Source: CAYUIG01 sp964444685
GTDB lineage: Bacteria; Gemmatimonadota; Gemmatimonadetes; Longimicrobiales; RSA9
Direction of reading: 5' to 3'
Length of the DNA: 64,000 nucleotides
Assembly: GCA_964444685.1 (NCBI GenBank)
Contig: CAYUIG010000017.1
Location: 4,984-68,983 of the forward strand
Shown here: positions 26,531-32,876 of the stretch, one piece after another
Position numbering within the stretch: the stretch's first letter is position 1
How the letters are laid out: each line of letters starts with the position of its first letter
Position numbers and translations under genes: made by a program
Notes under the pieces: generated by a model
What the model saw: only the letters and a program-made list of their open reading frames with translations
What the model was told of the DNA's origin: nothing
The model's database searches: none

Positions 26531-27124
26531 CTAACGCGCCGTATCGCGGCCGAATTCGACGCGCGGCGCCTGCTGTGCGGATTCGGGTGCGGCGAACGGC
26601 TCCTTCCGATCCGCACCGATCACCTTCGCCGTCACCACCTGCGGGAACTGGCGTACGTACGTGTTGTACGTCTGCACCGCTTCGTTGTAGTCGCGGCGCG
26701 AGACCGCGATGCGGTTCTCCGTCTCCGTCAGCTCGTCCTGGAGCCGGACGAAGTTCTCGTTCGCGGTGAGGTTCGGGTACGCCTCGACCGCAACGTTCAG
26801 GAAGAGCCGCAGATTGTCCGACACCGCTGCGGATGCGGCACTCAGCTCACCTGCGTCTGCATCCTCGTTGACCGCCGCGGCCAGCCGCTCGCGTGCGGCG
26901 GTCAGCCCCGAGCGCGCCTCCGCGACGCGCGTGAACGTTTCCTGCTGGAACGACGCGGCCTCTTCGACCGTCGCGACCAGGTTCGGGATGAGGTCGTTGC
27001 GCCGCATCAGCTCCGCCTCGATGTTCGCGCGGTTCGCCTCGACCGTCTCATCGAGCTGCTGGATCCGGTTGTAGCCGCAACCCGTCACCAACGGGACGAG
27101 GAGCAGAAGTGCCGTACGGCTCAT
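26531..27124 (-). CDS. lemA: LemA family lipoprotein
   Basis: 197 aa. The signal MSRTALLLLVPLVTGCGYN has a lipobox (VTGC), so the mature protein is predicted to be a lipoprotein. The long helical body begins NRIQQLDETVEANRANIEAE and contains RRNDLIPNLVATVE and YPNLTANENFVRLQDELTET, the family core. A flexible C-terminal tail follows. LemA proteins usually pair with a TPM-domain protein; here that partner (27851-28696) is present, but a nucleotidyltransferase gene sits between them. The start overlaps that gene's stop by 4 bp. Confidence 0.92.
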   Translation of the reverse strand: MSRTALLLLVPLVTGCGYNRIQQLDETVEANRANIEAELMRRNDLIPNLVATVEEAASFQQETFTRVAEARSGLTAARERLAAAVNEDADAGELSAASAAVSDNLRLFLNVAVEAYPNLTANENFVRLQDELTETENRIAVSRRDYNEAVQTYNTYVRQFPQVVTAKVIGADRKEPFAAPESAQQAPRVEFGRDTAR

Positions 27125-27849
27125 CGTTCGCCTGCCTGTTCCAGTGAGTCCAGGAACGCCGCCGTCCGTTCGGCAGCGTCATGGTACGCAGCGATCAGAG
27201 GATCGCTCACGCCCATCTTCCACGGCTTTGCACGCCGCCGCGCCTCGAGGGCCGCGAGGTATCCCTGCGCCGGCGCGCCGATCAGCTCGGTGCCCTTCCG
27301 GATCACGGCGTCCATATCCGGCGGCACACTTTCGCCCGCGAGGCGGAGCGCGGCGCGCAGGTACGTCACGAACGAGGGCAGCGCGGTCATGAGCAGCCCG
27401 CCCAGCTCGAGCGGCTGCTCGGCCGAATGCAGCACGCCCGTGTGCAGCCGTGCGAGGCGGCTGCGCACTTCGCGTTCCGCCTGGAGCCGCAGCGCCTCAT
27501 CCGAAATCACGAGTCCCGCGACCGGGTCCTCGCCTTGAAGCACGACGCCCGCATCGCGCATGTCGAGCACCTCGATCGCGAACACGTCGTCGGCGCGCGC
27601 CCACTCGCGCGACTCGAGCACCATCGGTGCGATCCCGGCGCGCGTCCAGTTGCGCACGGGTTCCGAGGCGCGCTCGAGGATCGCAGGGTCGATGTCCTCG
27701 AGCAGGATGAGGACGTTCACGTCGCTCACGCGCGGAATGTACTCGCCGCGTGCGACGGAGCCGTACAGCACGACGCTGCGCAGCTCCTCCTTCATCGTGG
27801 CCACGAGGTCGCGGCCGAGCGACTCGGCCGCCTGCCGTGCGTCCTTCAT
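27121..27849 (-). CDS. Nucleotidyltransferase-fold protein with an altered DxD motif
   Basis: 242 aa. The N-terminal Pol-beta-type motif is VVLYGSVARGEYIPRVSDVN: Gly-Ser is intact, but the usual Asp-x-Asp reads Asp-Val-Asn. The rest is helical, with no second recognised domain. A start at 27951 exists, but it lies inside the glycine-coding repeats of the neighbour, so the ATG at 27849 is used. It begins 2 bp before the neighbouring TPM gene's stop and overlaps lemA by 4 bp, so the three are co-transcribed. Whether it transfers nucleotides is uncertain given the Asn. Confidence 0.8.
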   Translation of the reverse strand: MKDARQAAESLGRDLVATMKEELRSVVLYGSVARGEYIPRVSDVNVLILLEDIDPAILERASEPVRNWTRAGIAPMVLESREWARADDVFAIEVLDMRDAGVVLQGEDPVAGLVISDEALRLQAEREVRSRLARLHTGVLHSAEQPLELGGLLMTALPSFVTYLRAALRLAGESVPPDMDAVIRKGTELIGAPAQGYLAALEARRRAKPWKMGVSDPLIAAYHDAAERTAAFLDSLEQAGER

Positions 27850-27850
27850 G

Positions 27851-28696
27851 TCACCAGCTCCGTCCCGCGCCGCCGCCGCCGAACCCGCCGCCGCCGCCGA
27901 ATCCGCCAAAGCCGCCGCCACCACCGAAGCCACCGCCACGGCCGAAGCCACCGTGTCCGCCCCAGCCGCTGCGCCGGCCGCCGCCTCCGAAGATGAGCGG
28001 CCACAGGAGCCACGAAAGGTCGTTGCGACGGCGCCGGCGCCGGCCGCGCCCGCCGCCGCCGAAGATGGACAGCAGCACGATGATCAGGATGACCCAGGCG
28101 ATGAAGCCAATGCCGCCTCCGTCATCCGTCCGCCTGGGCTCCTCCTGCGGGAGCTGTGGGACCTGGCCGGTCAGCTCGAAGCCGAAGCGCTCCGCGTAGT
28201 CATGCGCGATGGCGGCCACACCCAGCAGGATCCCGGAACCGTAGTCGCCCTCCCGGAACGACGGGATCATGAAACGATCGAGGATTTCGCCGGCCTCGGC
28301 CGCGGTGATGAACGTGCTCGTGCCGAGTCCGGTCTCGATCTTCGCTTCGCCCCGCCCCGTGCTCGACGTCTCCTTCGGGACGACGAGGACGACGATGCCG
28401 GTGTTGCGTGCGGGGTCGCCCGGCTCGCCGGCGCGGCCGATGCGCCACTCGCGCCCGATCTGCAGTGCAACCTCATCGCGCGTGCGGCCCTGGAGGTCCG
28501 GGAGCGTGACGACCACGATCTCGCCACCCGACTTCGCGCGCACCTCGTCGATGACGATCTGGATCTGACGCTCGCGTGCCGGTTCGATCACGTTCGCGAA
28601 ATCGTTCACGTAACCGACCGGCTGCGGCAGATCGAGCTGCGCCGCAGCCGGCGCAGCAAACGCGGCGGACAACACCGCGGCGATCCAGAGCTTCAA
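27851..28696 (-). CDS. TPM-domain (YgcG-type) membrane protein with Gly-rich tail
   Basis: 281 aa from the TTG at 28696, which has GGAGGAGG about six bases upstream and opens directly into the signal peptide MKLWIAAVLSAAFAAPAAAQ. The ATG at 28735 would add 13 basic residues and lacks a ribosome site. The TPM domain occupies residues ~25-165 (GYVNDFANVIEP, GGEIVVVTLPDLQG, KIETGLGTSTFIT). A membrane helix (FIAWVILIIVLLSIF, ~200) and an arginine patch follow, then ~60 residues dominated by Gly and Phe. It is the usual partner of LemA in the envelope; function is unresolved. Confidence 0.88.
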   Translation of the reverse strand: MKLWIAAVLSAAFAAPAAAQLDLPQPVGYVNDFANVIEPARERQIQIVIDEVRAKSGGEIVVVTLPDLQGRTRDEVALQIGREWRIGRAGEPGDPARNTGIVVLVVPKETSSTGRGEAKIETGLGTSTFITAAEAGEILDRFMIPSFREGDYGSGILLGVAAIAHDYAERFGFELTGQVPQLPQEEPRRTDDGGGIGFIAWVILIIVLLSIFGGGGRGRRRRRRNDLSWLLWPLIFGGGGRRSGWGGHGGFGRGGGFGGGGGFGGFGGGGGFGGGGAGRSW

Positions 28697-28765
28697 GCGA
28701 CGCCTCCTCCTCGTGTGCGCAACGTACCTATACATCCGCTACGGCCGCCAGCCGCCAGCGGTTTC

Positions 28766-29866
28766 TCATTCGACCACGAGGAAGCCGATCGCGCCCTTCT
28801 GGCCATGTCCGAAACCGTGGTTCACGAACGGGAACTCGCCCGGGATGTCGGCGACGAGGTCGAAGATCATCCCGCCGCCCGCGGGCACGCCGAACGTCTG
28901 AACGCCGCGCAGCGGGTTCACCGGCGGCTCGCACATGTACACCGTGTCGAAGATCCCGCCGACCACGTGGAAGCTGCACGAGTGCGTCGGCCCGGCGGCC
29001 ACCACGTAGAAGCGCACGCGCTCTCCGCGCGCCACGCGGATCGGTTCCCGGATATACTGGTCCGGGCGTCCGTTGAAGACGACGTAGTCGGGCAGCGTGC
29101 TCGCCATCTTCCGGTAGTCGAACTCCGCGAAGCCGGACTCCGGTTCGCCGAGATAGTACTCGCTCTGCACGAGCACGAACTCACGCGCCTCCGGGAGCGG
29201 CTCGGCGGGGTCGACGATGATGGCACCGTACATCCCCGTGCCGATGTGCATGAGCACGGGCGCCGTGCCGCAGTGGTACATGAACGCACCCGGCCGCCGC
29301 GCTTCGAATGAGTACGTCACCGATTCGCCCTTCGGCACCGAACGGAACGCGGTCTTCGGATCGATCTGCGCGGCGTGGAAGTCCATCGAATGCGGCACGT
29401 CGCCTTCGTTCGTGAGGGTGAAGTCGATCGTGTCGCCCTGCCGGACGTGGATCACGGGTCCCGGCACATCACCCTCGAACGTCCATGCCGCGACCGCGAG
29501 CTCGGGCGTGATGTGGATCGGCACCTCCTGCGCACGCCAGTGGATCTCGTGGCGGCGCTGGTCCGGTGCCGGCGGCAGCTCCGGGTTGTAGCGTGCGTAC
29601 GGTGCAGCCTGCGCTGCGCGCAATGCGGCCGTGGCCGAGCCGGGACCGTGACGCCGGTCGCCACCGAGCAGCGCGGTGTCGAGGCGACTGTCGCTGTTGA
29701 TCGCGCCCCTGCGGACCGGCGGTTCCTGCTCCTGCTGTTGGGCGGGCTCGCGTGCACACGCGGCCGCGCCCAGTGCGGCCACAGGAATGCTCGCCATGAA
29801 CCGGCGTCTCGAGAATGGCGACGTCGCCGCTTCGAGCGCGTCGGACAGCAGGCCGGGTTCCTTCAT
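28766..29866 (-). CDS. nirK: Copper-containing nitrite reductase (NirK type)
   Basis: Reduces nitrite to nitric oxide. 366 aa with two cupredoxin domains. Ligands are visible: His-159 and His-164 with catalytic Asp-162 in HSMDFHAA, His-198/Cys-199 in YHCG, His-207 and Met-212 in MHIGTGMYG, and His-300 in FHVVGG for the type-2 copper. The N terminus has a twin-arginine pattern SRRRFMAS followed by a lipobox-like AAAC at ~37, suggesting a Tat-exported lipoprotein. The tail ends after the second cupredoxin with no cytochrome fusion. It is followed by redox proteins on the same strand, consistent with a small denitrification unit. Confidence 0.9.
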   Translation of the reverse strand: MKEPGLLSDALEAATSPFSRRRFMASIPVAALGAAACAREPAQQQEQEPPVRRGAINSDSRLDTALLGGDRRHGPGSATAALRAAQAAPYARYNPELPPAPDQRRHEIHWRAQEVPIHITPELAVAAWTFEGDVPGPVIHVRQGDTIDFTLTNEGDVPHSMDFHAAQIDPKTAFRSVPKGESVTYSFEARRPGAFMYHCGTAPVLMHIGTGMYGAIIVDPAEPLPEAREFVLVQSEYYLGEPESGFAEFDYRKMASTLPDYVVFNGRPDQYIREPIRVARGERVRFYVVAAGPTHSCSFHVVGGIFDTVYMCEPPVNPLRGVQTFGVPAGGGMIFDLVADIPGEFPFVNHGFGHGQKGAIGFLVVE

Positions 29867-29906
29867 CGTCTCCCCCTCTTCAGATGAACATCACGGTGCC
29901 GCCGTG

Positions 29907-30362
29907 TCACAGTGTGCGCCACGCACCTTCCGGTCCCTCGCATTCAGGACACTGGATCGCGATGAAGCGGAACCACTCTGTCACTTCAGCGGGATCGGGA
30001 AGGTCGTGCATCGCTCCCGCGTCGTGGTCGAAGTAGGCCTCACCCCACTCGTCCGCGATGGCCACGCGGGCATTGCCCTTGGCGAAAGTGTGCTCGGGAT
30101 CGGCGAGCAGATTCACGCCCTCGATGCTGCGGGCGGGATCGATCGCTCCCGGTACGATCACGTACAGCGCACCGCCCCACTCCTGCTGCGGCGCGGCGGC
30201 CACTACGCTCTCGACGTACTGGCGACAGGTTTCACATTGCAGAGAGTGCACGGCCATCACGAAGCGCGGGCCGCGGCCGCGCCGCAGCGTCGTGCTCGTG
30301 CCGTGCACATCGCGGAACGCGGCATTGGGTAGCCGCTCCGGTGCCTTCGATGGAATACGCAT
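29907..30362 (-). CDS. Thioredoxin-like/peroxiredoxin-like protein
   Basis: 151 aa with an AGGAGG ribosome site five bases before its ATG. The sequence RLPNAAFRDVHGTSTTLRRG and the following FVMAVHSLQCETCRQYV place a CxxC pair at the first helix of a thioredoxin fold, as in redoxin/AhpC-like proteins. A second CPEC pair lies near the C terminus. No signal peptide is visible, so it is probably cytoplasmic. It lies between nirK and a membrane protein and is likely co-transcribed with them. Partner and substrate are unknown. Confidence 0.68.
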   Translation of the reverse strand: MRIPSKAPERLPNAAFRDVHGTSTTLRRGRGPRFVMAVHSLQCETCRQYVESVVAAAPQQEWGGALYVIVPGAIDPARSIEGVNLLADPEHTFAKGNARVAIADEWGEAYFDHDAGAMHDLPDPAEVTEWFRFIAIQCPECEGPEGAWRTL

Positions 30363-30371
30363 GCAAACCTC

Positions 30372-30827
30372 CTAGAACTTCTCGCCGGCCGCCTCGCGCA
30401 GGTGGCTGCCGACCGGACGGATGCGCGACCACATGGTCCAGAAGTAGACCGCAAGACCCGCGATCTGGCCCAGTCCTCCGATGACCACGATCCATGCCAG
30501 CGCGCGCGAATCGGACCATGCACGTGCCGCTTCCGACAGGAAGCGCGCCGCTGTCGAGAGCGCGAGGATCCAGTAGGCGGCCTCGGCGCGCGCGGGCGAG
30601 TAGCGTGTGTCGTCCTTTGCGGCACGCGGGAACAGCCAGAGCGCCACGCCCAGGATCAGGAACATGATGAAGCCGACGAACACGGCGTGCGCGTGCGCGG
30701 AGGCGAGGTGCGGATGTGGGAACTCGCCGTAGAACTCGCGCCGCACGAGCAGCCAGCCGCCGAGCAGCAGCCCCGCGAACAGGAAGGCGATCCCGGTCTT
30801 GATGAAACGTCGTACGAGCGTGTACAC
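30372..30827 (-). CDS. Small haem-copper-oxidase subunit-I-like membrane protein
   Basis: 151 aa with about four membrane segments. HPHLASAHAHAVFVGFIMFL is rich in histidine and resembles the start of haem-copper oxidase/NO-reductase subunit I (SHxHxxxVG), but the remaining ~400 residues and the copper/iron-ligand helices of a true oxidase are absent. Such short proteins occur beside nirK in several phyla. It may bind haem or act as an accessory; it cannot be a complete NO reductase. It sits 3 bp before the Rieske gene's stop in the same transcript. Confidence 0.65.
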   Translation of the reverse strand: MYTLVRRFIKTGIAFLFAGLLLGGWLLVRREFYGEFPHPHLASAHAHAVFVGFIMFLILGVALWLFPRAAKDDTRYSPARAEAAYWILALSTAARFLSEAARAWSDSRALAWIVVIGGLGQIAGLAVYFWTMWSRIRPVGSHLREAAGEKF

Positions 30828-30830
30828 GAC

Positions 30831-31148
30831 TCAGTCCGGCAGCGTCACGTGGACGCGGCCCTCGTCGTCGACACGTGATTCGAAGACCTTCAGAGGCTTG
30901 ATCGCAGGCAGCGCCCGCACTCGGCCCGTGCGCACGTCGTAGCGCGCGCCGTGCCAGGGACACGTCAGGATACCATCCGAATCGATCTCGCCGCCGTCCA
31001 GCGGCAGCTCCTCGTGCGTGCAGATGCCGTCGAGCGCATAGATCTCATCCTCGACGCGACACAGGACCACTTCCCGTCCTGCTACCGTGAAACCGCGCGC
31101 TTCCCCGTTCGGGATCGCGGCGGCGACCGCAACCATGTGTTCCGCCAT
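30831..31148 (-). CDS. Rieske [2Fe-2S] ferredoxin-like protein
   Basis: 105 aa. The Rieske ligands are Cys-43 and His-45 (CTHEELPL) and Cys-63 and His-66 (CPWHGARY), with normal spacing. There is no membrane anchor or partner domain, so this is a soluble Rieske of the NirD/ferredoxin type that carries electrons in the cytoplasm. The ATG at 31148 is preceded by AAGGAGGG. A longer reading to 31337 has poor codon use and is rejected. Together with nirK and its neighbours it suggests an electron-transfer role in nitrogen-oxide metabolism. Confidence 0.88.
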   Translation of the reverse strand: MAEHMVAVAAAIPNGEARGFTVAGREVVLCRVEDEIYALDGICTHEELPLDGGEIDSDGILTCPWHGARYDVRTGRVRALPAIKPLKVFESRVDDEGRVHVTLPD

Positions 31149-31182
31149 CTGCCCTCCTTCGTGCGGCGGGAAGGTAGGACGA

Positions 31183-31368
31183 TCAGCGCGACGGCGGGAG
31201 GAGGCTTCGGACGTCCAGCTGCTGCAGCGCGGCCACCGCCAGCTCCCAGCGGCCCTCGCAGCAGAGTCCCTGGATGCCACCATCCTCCCACGCCTCGCGG
31301 ACGGCCTCGAGACAGGCCGCCCGCACGGTCTCCGCAAGTTCCGTCATCGGCTCCATATGAGGCACCAT
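31183..31368 (-). CDS. Small conserved-looking protein upstream of the Rieske/nirK group
   Basis: At most 61 aa. The body AETVRAACLEAVREAWEDGG and GLCCEGRWELAVAALQQLDV is helical with two adjacent cysteines. Three ATG codons (31368, 31356, 31347) are possible starts and none has a strong ribosome site. It ends 34 bp before the Rieske gene and is divergent from the DUF2231 gene. I do not recognise a named family, but the non-repetitive composition and position argue that it is a real gene. Confidence 0.5.
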   Translation of the reverse strand: MVPHMEPMTELAETVRAACLEAVREAWEDGGIQGLCCEGRWELAVAALQQLDVRSLLPPSR

Positions 31369-31424
31369 GGCTCAATGTTTGCTCCCCTGCCCCGCAACTC
31401 TGCCCACGAGGCAAGGAGGAAGTC

Positions 31425-31916
31425 ATGCAAGCGCGCGTGAAGCTGCTCGGCCACCCGGTTCACCAGATGCTGATCGTCCTGCCGCTCGGCCTGCTCACCG
31501 GCGCCGTCGTCTTCGATACCATCCACCTGATCGCGGACGGCAACGGCTTCTCCTTCGTCTCGTACTGGTTGATACCCGCGGGCGTGCTGAGCGGTCTGCT
31601 CGCCGCGGTGTTCGGCTTCCTCGACTGGACTGGCATTCCGTCGGACACGCGTGCGAAGCGTATCGGCATCTTCCACGCACTCAGCAACGTGGTCGTGCTC
31701 GCACTCTTTACCGCGAGCTGGTTCCTGCGCGGTGATGCGAACGCAGCACCCGGCGCGGCCGCGCTGGTGCTTTCCTACGCCGGCGGTGCGCTGTCGATGG
31801 TGGCCGGCTGGCTCGGCGGTGAACTGGTCGACCGGCTCGGCATCGGCGTGGACGAGGGCGCGCACGTGAATGCGCCCAGTTCGCTGAGTGACCAGCCTGC
31901 GCGTGGCCGCGCCTGA
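31425..31916 (+). CDS. DUF2231 membrane protein
   Basis: 163 aa with four hydrophobic segments. The opening KLLGHPVHQMLIVLPLGLLT and the following DTIHLI are typical of DUF2231, whose conserved histidines suggest a haem- or metal-binding role. The ATG has AAGGAGGA just upstream. It is divergent from the small protein and Rieske/nirK group by 56 bp, so both may respond to the same signal. The function of the family is unknown. Confidence 0.85.
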   Translation: MQARVKLLGHPVHQMLIVLPLGLLTGAVVFDTIHLIADGNGFSFVSYWLIPAGVLSGLLAAVFGFLDWTGIPSDTRAKRIGIFHALSNVVVLALFTASWFLRGDANAAPGAAALVLSYAGGALSMVAGWLGGELVDRLGIGVDEGAHVNAPSSLSDQPARGRA

Positions 31917-31928
31917 CACGAAAAAAAC

Positions 31929-31957
31929 AACGAGCCGCCCGGTCGGGGCGGCTCGTT
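31929..31957 (-). terminator. Rho-independent terminator after tRNA-Arg
   Basis: A 12-bp perfect stem (AACGAGCCGCCC, 31929-31940, with 31946-31957) and a 5-nt loop are followed, on the minus strand, by a T-rich run (31920-31928). It therefore ends minus-strand transcription coming from the tRNA gene. On the plus strand there is no T-run, although the stem could also slow transcription from DUF2231. Confidence 0.85.
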
Positions 31958-31970
31958 CATCTTCATGAGG

Positions 31971-32044
31971 TGGGCCCGGCGCGACTCGAACGCGCGGCCT
32001 GCGGATTAGGAATCCGCCGCTCTATCCACCTGAGCTACGGGCCC
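31971..32044 (-). tRNA. tRNA-Arg (anticodon CCT)
   Basis: 74 nt on the minus strand. The acceptor stem GGGCCCG pairs with CGGGCCC plus discriminator A. The D arm contains AGCTCAGGTGGAT, the anticodon stem GCGGA/TCCGC holds loop TTCCTAA with anticodon CCT, and the T arm contains GTTCGAGTC. The CCA end is not fully encoded (CCT follows). It is followed by the hairpin at 31929-31957. Confidence 0.96.
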
Positions 32045-32095
32045 GCAATCCTCAAATCTACCGGCAACGCGGCCCGATTCCAACCGGTGGTACCC

Positions 32096-32839
32096 TCAGC
32101 GGTCGCGCGAAGCCATCAGCCCCGTGAGGAAGCCGGCCACGGCGGCATCGAGTCGATCCCCTTCGGCCAGCGTGCGATCGATCGCGCGCAGCCCCTCGGT
32201 GCGCAGCCGTTCGGCGAGCGCTTCGAGACGGCGTGCGAACTCGCCTGCGACTTCATCGATCGATTCCGCTGCGCCGACCTCACTGGCGACGGCGCCGATC
32301 GACTCGGCCGCTGCCTCGCGAAGCTCATCCCAGGGTGAACGCGACTCGGAGATGGTCGTCTCGATGAGTTCGATCATCTCGGGCTCGGCGACGATTTCCG
32401 CAACCGTGGCGGCTTCGGCTACGGGTGCGGCAGCGGGCGCCGTTTCGACCGCAGCTTCGGGCTCCGCTGCGGCGGGGCCCATCTCCCAGGGGAAGGCCGC
32501 TTCGGGCGATGCTTCGGCGGCAGCTGCGGGGGCTTCCTCCTCGAACGCGAAGTTGTCGCCCGTATCCCAGCCCTCGAGATCGATCTCGTCCTCGACGTCG
32601 ATGACGGGAACGTCCTCGCGCGCTTCCCAGCTCCCGGGCAGCGCATCCTCGACGCTGTCGACGGGCACGGGCTCGAGCGTGAGTTCCTCCTCGGCGGGCT
32701 CCTCCACGGCGAGCGGCGGCGGTGCGATCGCGCGTCCGGGCACGTACGGCGGCAGCGGCGCCAGCGCGGCGGCCCCGTTTCGGGGCTGCGCCGAGCGCGC
32801 GCGGCTGTACATGGGCGGCAGGAGATTCGAATCGGCCAT
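32096..32839 (-). CDS. Acidic Ala/Glu/Pro-rich protein of unknown function
   Basis: 247 aa, chosen to start at MADSNLLPPMYSRARSAQPR. The middle (residues ~50-170) is low-complexity, rich in Ala, Glu and Pro and strongly acidic, while the last ~70 residues form amphipathic helices (EVAGEFARRLEALAERLRTE). There is no signal peptide or membrane segment. It looks like a cytoplasmic disordered linker with a helical C-terminal module. It stands between tRNA-Arg and a TonB receptor. I do not recognise a family. Confidence 0.65.
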   Translation of the reverse strand: MADSNLLPPMYSRARSAQPRNGAAALAPLPPYVPGRAIAPPPLAVEEPAEEELTLEPVPVDSVEDALPGSWEAREDVPVIDVEDEIDLEGWDTGDNFAFEEEAPAAAAEASPEAAFPWEMGPAAAEPEAAVETAPAAAPVAEAATVAEIVAEPEMIELIETTISESRSPWDELREAAAESIGAVASEVGAAESIDEVAGEFARRLEALAERLRTEGLRAIDRTLAEGDRLDAAVAGFLTGLMASRDR

Positions 32840-32876
32840 GATCACAAGATACGCGCGAATGCGATGATATCCAGCC

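Noticed and set aside
27871..27990. Gly-coding repeats of the TPM gene as a DNA repeat array or CRISPR
   Set aside because: The repeats are irregular, in frame with glycine/phenylalanine codons and without uniform spacers; they are a coding low-complexity tail.
28697..28735. Upstream ATG for the TPM-domain gene
   Set aside because: It would add 13 basic residues before the signal peptide and has no ribosome site, whereas the TTG at 28696 has GGAGGAGG at the right distance.
31149..31337. N-terminal extension of the Rieske gene
   Set aside because: The extra 63 residues are Arg/Ser-rich and lie over the small upstream protein; the ATG at 31148 has a strong ribosome site.
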